Source: Acidobacteriaceae bacterium
GTDB taxonomy: Bacteria; Acidobacteriota; Terriglobia; Bryobacterales; Bryobacteraceae
Reading direction: 5' to 3'
Length of the DNA stretch: 5,829 bases
Assembly (NCBI GenBank): GCA_019245255.1
Contig: JAFARV010000652.1
Coordinates: forward strand, 1 to 5,829
Position numbers and translations under genes: made by a program. Of the stretch, positions 1-5,829 are shown piece by piece (position 1 is the first letter of the stretch; each line of letters begins with the position of its first letter). The notes under the pieces are model-generated. The model was given only the letters and a program-made list of their open reading frames with translations. It was not told the origin of the DNA and did no database searches.

Positions 1-260
1 TGTACCCATTCGCTCTGCCCGCGGCGAGCCTTGACCACCTGTTCTGAATGAGCGATTTGTTTGTCATCGGGGTCCAGAACCTCAAGCGTCAGGCTGCCGT
101 CCAGAGGCCGAACCGTGTTGTACTGCAGGGACACGCGGAGTAAGCCATGTGAGTAAGTAGCAACTGGTGCGCTGAGTTTCGGCGGCGTATCAAAGCGGTA
201 AAACGACGCCAAGAGCGCTAGCGGCGCCAGCACGATTAGCAGCCTGCGGAAGAAACGCAC
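1..260 (-). CDS. N-terminal part of an exported protein, cut by the left edge
   Basis: The first 86 codons of a gene whose remainder lies beyond position 1. The chosen start is a GTG at 258-260, eight bases downstream of a strong Shine-Dalgarno (GAGGAG on the minus strand, 269-274). A second in-frame GTG at 264-266 sits only two bases from that site and is less likely. The translation begins (M)RFFRRLLIVLAPLALLAS, a basic end followed by a hydrophobic stretch of about 13 residues, so it should be a signal peptide or membrane anchor. The segment that follows (about residues 41-75) alternates hydrophobic and polar residues, with LRVSLQYN and GSLTLEVLDPDD, which suggests a beta-sandwich of Ig or macroglobulin (MG2) type. 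That fold is a guess; I do not recognise the family. It could be a large envelope protein such as an alpha-2-macroglobulin-like protein, but most of the gene is missing. The frame is open with no stop. Confidence 0.72.
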   Translation of the reverse strand, partial: MRFFRRLLIVLAPLALLASFYRFDTPPKLSAPVATYSHGLLRVSLQYNTVRPLDGSLTLEVLDPDDKQIAHSEQVVKARRGQSEWV

Positions 261-268
261 GGACACAA

Positions 269-274
269 CTCCTC
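269..274 (-). promoter_or_regulatory. Ribosome binding site of the left-edge gene
   Basis: On the minus strand this reads GAGGAG, eight bases before the GTG at 260. It decides the start in favour of that GTG over the in-frame GTG at 266. It is the best Shine-Dalgarno match seen before any of the genes whose start lies in the window. Confidence 0.7.
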
Positions 275-493
275 TGCCTGATTCACTTACATCGAACGAT
301 CGCCAACCGCGCTATCGTTATCCGAACAAGTTATGAGTTACTTTGTTAATACCCCATTTGCTAACGGAAGTGACTCCGCAGGCATGATCCAGGTTCCAAC
401 AAAGTGGTTAGTAGCTGGTCTTGGAGTGGAAAACGGTACTAGCGATTGAGACGCAGGTTTTGGCTCCGGCTGTAAGTCTTGTAGATTCGCCGC
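275..493. other. Intergenic region between permease and left-edge gene
   Basis: About 220 bases without a supported gene. It is more AT-rich than its surroundings, particularly at 301-370, so it probably holds the promoter of the left-edge gene and the 3' end of the permease transcript. I found no pair of -35/-10 hexamers at proper spacing good enough to call, and no GC-rich hairpin followed by a T run after the permease stop at 494. No tRNA or other structured RNA was recognised. Confidence 0.5.
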
Positions 494-2932
494 TTATTCG
501 GTTCGAAGAATCTGCGCCGGATCTACACGCAGCGCACGTCTCGCCGGGAGCGCTGACGCAGCAGCGGCGACTGTTAACATCGCTACGGCAACGCCTCCGA
601 GAGTAACGGGATCGGTAGGGCTCACTTTGTAAAGCAAGCTCTGGAGTACGCGCGTAGCTGCCAGTGCGCCGGCGCCGCCGATCAAAACTCCAGCGCCTGT
701 GAGCATCATTGCCCGACGGGTGACCATCCATAAAACGTCAGATGACGTTGCACCCAGAGCGAGACGCACACCGATTTCTCTGGCTCGCTGTGCGACAGAC
801 CAGGATAAAAGCCCGAATAAACCGAGTGACGCTAACAGTAAGGCCGAACCCGCAAATGTAGTCAACAGGGCAGTCTCAAAGTTCCGGTTCGCGACTGACT
901 GCGTGACCAGTTCGTCGATGGTTCTGACGGCAGCAACCGGCTGATCGCGATCCACGCTGTGAATCGCCTGGCGAATCTCGCCGGCTAAGTTGAGAGGATC
1001 TCCCTGCGTTCGAACCAGGAGCGACATCTTACTCCGGGCGTCCTGCAAGTAACTCAAGTAAAGGCCCGGCCGCGGATCTGTATCGAGGCTGTATTGTCGC
1101 GTGGCCCCGACGACTCCAACAATCGTGATCCACGGGCCGGTAGCGCCGCCACCGACGCGTATGTGTTTTCCAATCGGAGTCCGTCCCGCCCAGTGTGCAT
1201 TCGCGAATGACTGATCCGCTACGGCCACGCCCGGCTGATTCCTGCGGTCGGAGTTACTGAGCCAGCGCCCCATGAGTAAAGGAATGCCGGTGACGCGCAG
1301 GTAGTCGGGACTCGCGAAGCGGGTCGTTGCCAGGGGCAATTGCCCAACGCTGGCGACAGGTTCATCTTCAATCTGAATGAAGCGCTCCGGCGACTCCGTC
1401 AACGAAGCAGTTTCTACGACGGCTGCATCCACCACCCCAGGTAAGGCTTGCACTCGTTGCAGCGCGCGTTCGAAGAACTCCGACTGCGTTCGCCCATCCG
1501 GATAGCGTGAGGCCGGCAGCGGAATATCCATAGCCAAAACGTTGTGGCGCGCAAAACCAGGATCGTTCGCAAGCACGCGCACAAGGCTGCGGGCAAGCAG
1601 CATGGCCGCGGCGACGACTACGACAGCAACGCTCAACTGCGCGATCACCAGAGCGGCGCGAACGGCTTCCGAGTATCGGCTCGTTGACGTGCGGCCGGAT
1701 TGGTTGAGCGCGGTGTTGACATCGGTATTCGACAACTCGCGGGCGGGCGCAATGCCAAACAGAAGGCCGGTCAAGACCGAGACCGCAAGAGCAAATAGAA
1801 GAATGCGATAGTCCATCGCTGGATGCGCCAAGTGTTCCAGTTGTTCAGGGCCAATCAAAAGAAACATCCGCGCCAGCCAGGTTGAAGTCACGAACCCCAG
1901 CAGACCCCCGCAGCAGGAGAGCAGCAGAGCCTCTACGAGTAACTGGCGGAGAATGGCTCCGCGGCTCGCGCCGATCGCCATGCGGACGCCGATTTCCCGG
2001 CGCCTGCTCGCGCCGCGGGCAAGCAGCAGCCCGGCCAGGTTAGCGCAAGCGATCAGAAGCACGCAGCCGACCGCCGAAGCTAAAATCCATAGCGAATTGC
2101 CAAGGTCTCCGCTAACTTCTCGTGGTAAAGGGGTCACGCGAGTCCCCATTCCGAGATCGAGATCGGCAGCTTTGAAGGTAGCCCTTGCAATGGACTGCGT
2201 CTCGTGAAGTGCGCGCTCGATGGTCACGCCGGGCTTCAACCTCGCGAGCGTATACATGCTGACCGAGCCCCAGGCCGCGCGGTCCGACGGTTTCATTGAG
2301 AGCGGCAGCCACAAGTCGACGGGTGGCGAAGTCAGTTTGCTGAGCTTCACGCTCATGCTGAACCGGAATTCGGGCGGCATCACTCCGATGACGGTGTATG
2401 TGGCTCCGTCGAGCGAGACGCTCCTGCCCATAACTGCTGTGTTGCCGGCAAAGCTCCGCTGCCACAATCCATAGCTCAGCACGACCACTCGATCCGCTTT
2501 GGCGTCCTCGCTGGCCGTAAAGGTTCGACCTCGCAGCGGGGCAACGCCGAGAATGGAGAAGAGCGATGCGGAGGCGCGCGCACCGTCCAGCCGTTCCGGC
2601 TCTCCTCGCCCGGTGAGGTTCGCGCTCTGTAGTTTGAAACCGGCTACATCGGTGAAGACCTGGCTCTGCCGCTGGATGTCGACATATTGCGCGTTAAATA
2701 GGGGCAGTCTCGGGAAGCCCTTTTGCGGCCACGTGTTCCAGATAACCAAGACACTGGCGGGATCCCGATAAGGGAGCGGTTTCAGCAGCAGTGCGTCGAG
2801 GACGCTGAACATGGCCGAACTCAAACCGATACCCAGCGCAACGGTCAGAGTCGAGACGGCAGTAAATCCAGGTGCGTTTACCAGCAGCCGGAAGCCATGA
2901 CGCGCGTCACGAACAATCGCAGACCAGTTCAT
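494..2932 (-). CDS. ABC transporter permease of the duplicated orphan (ADOP, MacB/FtsX) type
   Basis: An inner-membrane protein of 812 residues, full length for this family. It is built as two MacB-like halves. Half one has a transmembrane helix at about 22-48 followed by LLLKPLPYRDP, a periplasmic MacB_PCD-type domain to about 250, then FtsX helices at about 282-305, 326-358 and 376-398. Half two repeats this with a helix at about 425-447, a periplasmic domain at 450-680, and helices near 688-712, 738-760 and 776-796. The motif REIGVR just after the first FtsX helix occurs in both halves (residues 312-317 and 718-723), direct evidence of internal duplication. The opening DARHGFRLL...PGFTA is typical of the family. 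No ATPase gene is adjacent, as expected for an orphan permease; MacB relatives export lipids, peptides or drugs, but the substrate here cannot be told. The ATG at 2932 lacks a strong Shine-Dalgarno (only AGGT eight bases before it). No truncation or frameshift seen. Confidence 0.95.
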   Translation of the reverse strand: MNWSAIVRDARHGFRLLVNAPGFTAVSTLTVALGIGLSSAMFSVLDALLLKPLPYRDPASVLVIWNTWPQKGFPRLPLFNAQYVDIQRQSQVFTDVAGFKLQSANLTGRGEPERLDGARASASLFSILGVAPLRGRTFTASEDAKADRVVVLSYGLWQRSFAGNTAVMGRSVSLDGATYTVIGVMPPEFRFSMSVKLSKLTSPPVDLWLPLSMKPSDRAAWGSVSMYTLARLKPGVTIERALHETQSIARATFKAADLDLGMGTRVTPLPREVSGDLGNSLWILASAVGCVLLIACANLAGLLLARGASRRREIGVRMAIGASRGAILRQLLVEALLLSCCGGLLGFVTSTWLARMFLLIGPEQLEHLAHPAMDYRILLFALAVSVLTGLLFGIAPARELSNTDVNTALNQSGRTSTSRYSEAVRAALVIAQLSVAVVVVAAAMLLARSLVRVLANDPGFARHNVLAMDIPLPASRYPDGRTQSEFFERALQRVQALPGVVDAAVVETASLTESPERFIQIEDEPVASVGQLPLATTRFASPDYLRVTGIPLLMGRWLSNSDRRNQPGVAVADQSFANAHWAGRTPIGKHIRVGGGATGPWITIVGVVGATRQYSLDTDPRPGLYLSYLQDARSKMSLLVRTQGDPLNLAGEIRQAIHSVDRDQPVAAVRTIDELVTQSVANRNFETALLTTFAGSALLLASLGLFGLLSWSVAQRAREIGVRLALGATSSDVLWMVTRRAMMLTGAGVLIGGAGALAATRVLQSLLYKVSPTDPVTLGGVAVAMLTVAAAASALPARRALRVDPAQILRTE

Positions 2933-2964
2933 AGGAGGGTACCTGATTGTTTCGAGTCTCGCAT
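2929..2964 (-). CDS. Possible 11-codon leader ORF overlapping the permease start
   Basis: On the minus strand an ATG at 2964 opens MRDSKQSGTLL and ends in TGA at 2931-2929. The stop overlaps the permease ATG in the arrangement ATGA. Such overlaps are typical of translational coupling, where a ribosome that terminates restarts at once on the next gene. The permease has no good Shine-Dalgarno of its own, which gives coupling some appeal. Against it, the ORF is very short, its own ribosome binding site is poor (only GAG five bases upstream), and an ORF of this size can arise by chance. It may be functionless. Confidence 0.22.
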   Translation of the reverse strand: MRDSKQSGTLL

Positions 2965-3002
2965 TTTCTCAGTACAAGAAGCTAACGTGCGCGCGTAACA
3001 TA

Positions 3003-3013
3003 TCGCTCAGCGA
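3003..3013. other. Short perfect palindrome immediately after the radical SAM stop
   Basis: TCGCT-C-AGCGA on the plus strand, with five-base arms around one central base, lies directly downstream of the TAG at 3016-3014. As RNA only four pairs with a three-base loop are feasible, and no T run follows on the minus strand. It is too weak to call a terminator and may be chance. Confidence 0.2.
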
Positions 3014-4570
3014 CTACACACCGGCAGATAAAACGTTCAGGCTCGATCGATTCGACGGATCTCGTCCGGCCAACTCCCGCCGGAACTGGAGGTGGCGCAA
3101 TCGAGTAAGTTCCACCAGGGGACGCCATACGGCATGCACTAGATGATTTCTGATGAGAAATCGCCAGAGCCGGTTTGAGCGCTTGTAGAGATACGACATC
3201 GCCAGATACGGAGCAACAGCATGCCAGTCTGAGGGACGGCGGCGCCAAATGGAGGTATGCGAGAAGAGCCGCTGATACAACCAGGCATAACCTTGCTCCA
3301 ATTCTTCGGGTGACATATTGCGTGGACGAAATACTGCGTGCGCGGTATCGTACAGCGCCCAAATGCGGTGCAACAAACGTCCTTCAGCTTCCATCTGTCG
3401 AAACAGCGGCGTCGCGGGATAGGGAGTAAGGATGTGAAAGGTTGCGCACTCGAGACGGTTCTCCTCAATCCATTCCGCGGTGCTGGCAAAAACATCTTTT
3501 CCATCGTGATCGAAGCCCAGAACAAATGAGCCATTTACCTGGATCCCGTTCTCGTGTAACATGCGAACGCGCCGTGCGTAGTCGGAAACCTTCGGCGTTT
3601 TCTTTCTGGCGTCGGCGAGATTTCTATCTGTAAGTGACTCGAATCCGATAAATACTCCGGTGCATCCGGCAAGAGCAATATTGCGAATTAAGGCCGGATC
3701 GTCAGTAACATCTATAGAGACTGCTGCGCTCCAGATCTTGTCAAGCGGGCGCAGTGCGCGGCACAATTCATGAAGGTAGGCCCGGTTGGATCCCAGATTG
3801 TTGTCGATGAACACGGCGTAAGGCTGTCCATCAGCGAGGAACTCTGTTGCGATCTGGCGGGGATCTCGCATGCGATACGGCATGCGTAAGCCGTCCGTCG
3901 CCAGATAACAAAAGCCACAACGATTGTGACAGCCGCGCGTGGCGATCAGGCTTGTGGTTGTCAGAAAACTGTTTCGCGGCAGGATCGAACGCCTTGGTGC
4001 GGGGTCCTGGCGATAATCGGTTTCGTAAGTCGCCGTATATCTTGGTCGCAGAGAGTGATTCTCGATGTCGGTGAGGATCGCCGGCCAAAGTTGAACACCA
4101 TCTCCGAGCGCAATGGCGTCTGCATGGGGCGCGCACTCGTCCGGACACGAAAGCACATGCAGCCCGCCCAGGATGACTTTGCTTCCGCGGCTGCGATACC
4201 AGTCAGCAAGCTCGAATGCGCGCACCGCGAAGGTCAAGTGCACCGTAATGCCAACAACTTCAGGCAGAGGTTTGAACGGCGGCCGCCCATCCAGAAGGTT
4301 TTCGTCCCAATACACGAGTTGCCAGTGCTCAGGAGTGGTCGCGGCAAAGCTAGTCAACGCGAGCGTCGGCGTCAGAACGTGCTTACCGAAGCTTGCGTTC
4401 GGATCCTTCGGATAGAAAGGATTAACCAGCAGCGCATAGCGCGGCTTTACAGGGCCAGGCGGGATTGCCGGGTCGAGAAACGGCGGGCAACTCATTTCGA
4501 CTGGCAACCATCGGGGCTGGGGACATTTTGCGAAAAGGTCGCGCATGACAGTAGATCTACTTTGCATCAC
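3014..4570 (-). CDS. B12-binding-type radical SAM protein, substrate unknown
   Basis: A cytoplasmic iron-sulfur enzyme of up to 518 residues. Residues about 45-170 resemble a cobalamin-binding Rossmann domain (VVGITVHLTF at 105-114; GGLH at 135-138 followed by a PDE...HADAIALGDG stretch), but the DxHxxG motif that ligates cobalt is not visible, as in many of these proteins. The radical SAM core follows, with the cluster motif CHNRCGFC, cysteines 214, 218 and 221 (CX3CX2C), then FIDNNLG at 254-260 and GFES at 309-312. The C-terminal part (RPRNMSPEELEQGYAWLY at 415-432) resembles the extension found in many B12-type radical SAM proteins. Members of this superfamily methylate unreactive carbons, rearrange or cyclise; the substrate is not inferable here. 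The start is uncertain: GTG 4570 and ATG 4567 are adjacent, ATG 4546 and ATG 4495 lie downstream, none has a clear Shine-Dalgarno, and an in-frame TAG closes the frame upstream. The 82 bp gap to the VWA gene suggests possible co-transcription. Confidence 0.9.
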   Translation of the reverse strand: MMQSRSTVMRDLFAKCPQPRWLPVEMSCPPFLDPAIPPGPVKPRYALLVNPFYPKDPNASFGKHVLTPTLALTSFAATTPEHWQLVYWDENLLDGRPPFKPLPEVVGITVHLTFAVRAFELADWYRSRGSKVILGGLHVLSCPDECAPHADAIALGDGVQLWPAILTDIENHSLRPRYTATYETDYRQDPAPRRSILPRNSFLTTTSLIATRGCHNRCGFCYLATDGLRMPYRMRDPRQIATEFLADGQPYAVFIDNNLGSNRAYLHELCRALRPLDKIWSAAVSIDVTDDPALIRNIALAGCTGVFIGFESLTDRNLADARKKTPKVSDYARRVRMLHENGIQVNGSFVLGFDHDGKDVFASTAEWIEENRLECATFHILTPYPATPLFRQMEAEGRLLHRIWALYDTAHAVFRPRNMSPEELEQGYAWLYQRLFSHTSIWRRRPSDWHAVAPYLAMSYLYKRSNRLWRFLIRNHLVHAVWRPLVELTRLRHLQFRRELAGRDPSNRSSLNVLSAGV

Positions 4571-4589
4571 AAAGTTCTTTCTGTCAAGT

Positions 4590-4605
4590 GGCGCCTATGG
4601 ACGCC
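4590..4605 (-). other. Small GC-rich hairpin in the VWA-radical SAM gap
   Basis: On the minus strand this reads GGCGTC-CATA-GGCGCC, which as RNA folds to six pairs (one G-U) with a four-base loop. On the plus strand the wobble becomes an A-C mismatch, so it is better formed on the coding strand. It lies about 47 bases after the VWA stop and about 20 bases before the radical SAM start. No T run follows, so it is at most a weak attenuator or an RNA-processing structure. Confidence 0.3.
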
Positions 4606-4652
4606 CGGTATTCTTGATCGCTTACCTGCGGCTCGCCAGCAAGAAGAAGTGT

Positions 4653-5829
4653 CTACGCCCCGGCGTAGTAGCCGTCCCGAGCCTGGACGACCAGGTTCTT
4701 GCGGCTACGAACGGTCAACTCGATTTTGCGATACCCGCCTTCAGTGTCGGCACGATCCGACGTGTAGCCAAGGCTGTACTGGCTTCGCAGTTCCTCCTCG
4801 ATCTGACGATAGATATCGCCGACCGTCTTCTTCTTGGAGACCTCGAAATAGCCACCGCCGGTCTCACGCGAGATTTGTTGCAGGATCTTCTTGCCGTCCG
4901 GTCGATTTCCCGAATCGCGGCCATATGGTCCGCCACCGCGTCCCATTCCGCCACCGCCCCAACCACCGTGCCGTCCCATACCGGGTCCGCCAACCCCCCC
5001 ACCCCGGTTTTCGCTCTCTTCGTCGGCAATGCGAATGGAATAGACGAGCGTGTCCGATCGCTGCGCCGTAGTGATCGCTTCAGCGAGAGAAACCTTGCTG
5101 CCGCTGTCCTGGCCGTCGCTTAACAGCATCAGAGCTTTCCGGCCGCTTTGATCTTTCATCACGTCATGCGAAGCCAGGTAAACGGCATCGTACAGCGCGG
5201 TACCGTGACGGAAACCACCGCTGCCGCCGTGTCTACCTCGCCCGCCGTAGCCTCCTGCGCCGCCGTGGCCGCCCCAACCACCTCCGCTGCCTTTACCGCC
5301 ATTACTATCCGGATCGTTTCCCTGCGTATCTCCTGTATGAGCCCACTGAGGGCGATCCAACTGGTCGAGGGCTTTCTCGAGCTTGGGGCGCGAAGACGTC
5401 ACGTCCTGCAAAAGCTCAACGTCGTGATCAAAGTGAATCAGGAAGGCATTGTCCTTTTCGGGCCGCATGACCTGTTCCAGGAAGGCGGTGCTGGCATCCT
5501 TCTCGGTGCCGATCATCCGCCTTTCACTTCCGCTGGTGTCGACCAGTAAACCGATCGTAAGCGGCAAGTCGGTTTGCTGAGAGAAGTAGCGGATCAGCTG
5601 CGGACGGCCATCCTCCTTCAAGTCGAAATCGTCTTTGTTGAGGTCGCGAACAATCTGCCCCTGCTTATCGCGAACGGTCGCGTAAACGTTGACCACTTTC
5701 ACGTTCGAAGAAAACTTCGGCTGATCATCGCTTAGCGCGAGTCTCGCACCGCCGCAAAAAGAAAATGCAGCGAAAACTGCGGTCCGCCTTGAGATGAGAG
5801 GACGGTCGTCGCCCGACCCGTGGGGCTGG
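4653..5829 (-). CDS. VWFA-related acidobacterial-type protein, start beyond the right edge
   Basis: A von Willebrand A domain protein resembling the TIGR03436 family, probably exported. The first possible start in the window is GTG 5702 (349 codons), but the frame is open to the right edge, so the gene is called partial. The upstream translation holds SRRTAVFAAFSFCGG, a basic then hydrophobic stretch like a Sec or Tat signal peptide, then QPKFSSN leading into VKVVNVYATV, where the family's conserved region begins. Counted from GTG 5702, the metal site (MIDAS) is visible as DTSGS (55-59), Thr168 in HGTALYDAV and Asp196 in LLSDGQD. Such domains bind protein partners through a divalent cation; the partner is unknown. 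Two glycine-rich inserts (about 135-163 and 234-258) interrupt the domain. The C-terminal part (QYSLGYTSDR, then YRKIELTVRSR to ARDGYYAGA) is typical of the family. It is the first visible gene of a same-strand series. Confidence 0.9.
   Translation of the reverse strand, partial: QPHGSGDDRPLISRRTAVFAAFSFCGGARLALSDDQPKFSSNVKVVNVYATVRDKQGQIVRDLNKDDFDLKEDGRPQLIRYFSQQTDLPLTIGLLVDTSGSERRMIGTEKDASTAFLEQVMRPEKDNAFLIHFDHDVELLQDVTSSRPKLEKALDQLDRPQWAHTGDTQGNDPDSNGGKGSGGGWGGHGGAGGYGGRGRHGGSGGFRHGTALYDAVYLASHDVMKDQSGRKALMLLSDGQDSGSKVSLAEAITTAQRSDTLVYSIRIADEESENRGGGVGGPGMGRHGGWGGGGMGRGGGPYGRDSGNRPDGKKILQQISRETGGGYFEVSKKKTVGDIYRQIEEELRSQYSLGYTSDRADTEGGYRKIELTVRSRKNLVVQARDGYYAGA
4929..5003 (-). repeat. Second glycine-rich low-complexity segment of the VWA protein
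   Basis: Encodes 25 residues of which 17 are glycine, with MGRHGGWGGGG and GRGGGPYGR, between the strand LVYSIRIAD and the helix KKILQQISRE. It shares GRHGG and GGWGG with the other insert. The GGWGG codons are identical in both (14 bp, here 4954-4967), in the same reading frame. Confidence 0.75.
5214..5300 (-). repeat. First glycine-rich low-complexity segment of the VWA protein
   Basis: Encodes 29 residues of which 19 are glycine, interspersed with W, Y, H, R and S, directly before the HGTALYDAV segment carrying the MIDAS threonine. The 14 bp shared with the other insert lie at 5269-5282. It probably forms a flexible loop near the metal site; that location is inferred from the domain order only. 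Confidence 0.75.

Noticed and set aside
301..370. Possible promoter for the left-edge gene in an AT-richer stretch, with TTAACA on the minus strand
   Set aside because: No acceptable -10 hexamer lies 16-18 bases away from it, so I do not call a promoter position.
494..2932. Two fused or duplicated genes, or an assembly duplication, suggested by the repeated REIGVR segments
   Set aside because: The two halves differ strongly at DNA level, and internal duplication is the normal architecture of this permease family.
2934..2940. Plus-strand AGGAGGGT-like Shine-Dalgarno
   Set aside because: No suitable plus-strand start codon follows at usable distance, and the region is the leader of a minus-strand gene.
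3926..5071. Plus-strand ORF of 381 codons
   Set aside because: It lies antisense to the radical SAM and VWA genes, which both show clear family motifs. Its translation is arginine- and serine-rich without domains, as expected of a shadow frame in GC-rich DNA.
4545..5123. Plus-strand ORF of 192 codons
   Set aside because: It is antisense to the radical SAM start and the VWA gene; no recognisable domain and no ribosome binding site. A shadow frame.
4929..5300. Short repeated GC-rich units that might suggest a CRISPR or other repeat array
   Set aside because: The repetition follows glycine codons in a continuous reading frame; there are no regular spacers or constant-length repeats.

Overview
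The window most likely comes from an Acidobacteriota chromosome. Two of its genes belong to families that are expanded in that phylum: a stand-alone duplicated MacB/FtsX permease of the ADOP type, and a VWFA-related protein of the TIGR03436 type. This assignment rests on family recognition from the translated sequence, not on a database search. Base composition looks even and moderately GC-rich throughout. I saw no sign of a mobile element, phage, CRISPR array or RNA gene.

Layout: every supported gene is on the minus strand, so transcription runs from the right edge to the left. The order is: (1) a secreted or membrane-anchored VWA-domain protein with two glycine-rich inserts, whose start lies beyond the right edge (4653-5829); (2) a radical SAM protein with an N-terminal cobalamin-binding-like domain (3014-4570); (3) the ADOP permease (494-2932); (4) the first 86 codons of an exported protein cut by the left edge (1-260). 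The first three are separated by gaps of only 82 and 81 bp, and no convincing terminator was found, so they may share a transcript. A gap of about 230 bp separates the permease from the fourth gene, which has its own good ribosome binding site.

I see no clear pathway joining these genes. The permease and the VWA protein are common, widely scattered families. The radical SAM protein has no recognisable substrate partner here. The more interesting points are small: an 11-codon ORF whose stop overlaps the permease start in a place with no good Shine-Dalgarno; two glycine-rich inserts in the VWA domain that share sequence; a VWA reading frame that clearly continues upstream of its first possible start codon; and an exported-protein start at the left edge that is easy to miss because the gene is truncated.
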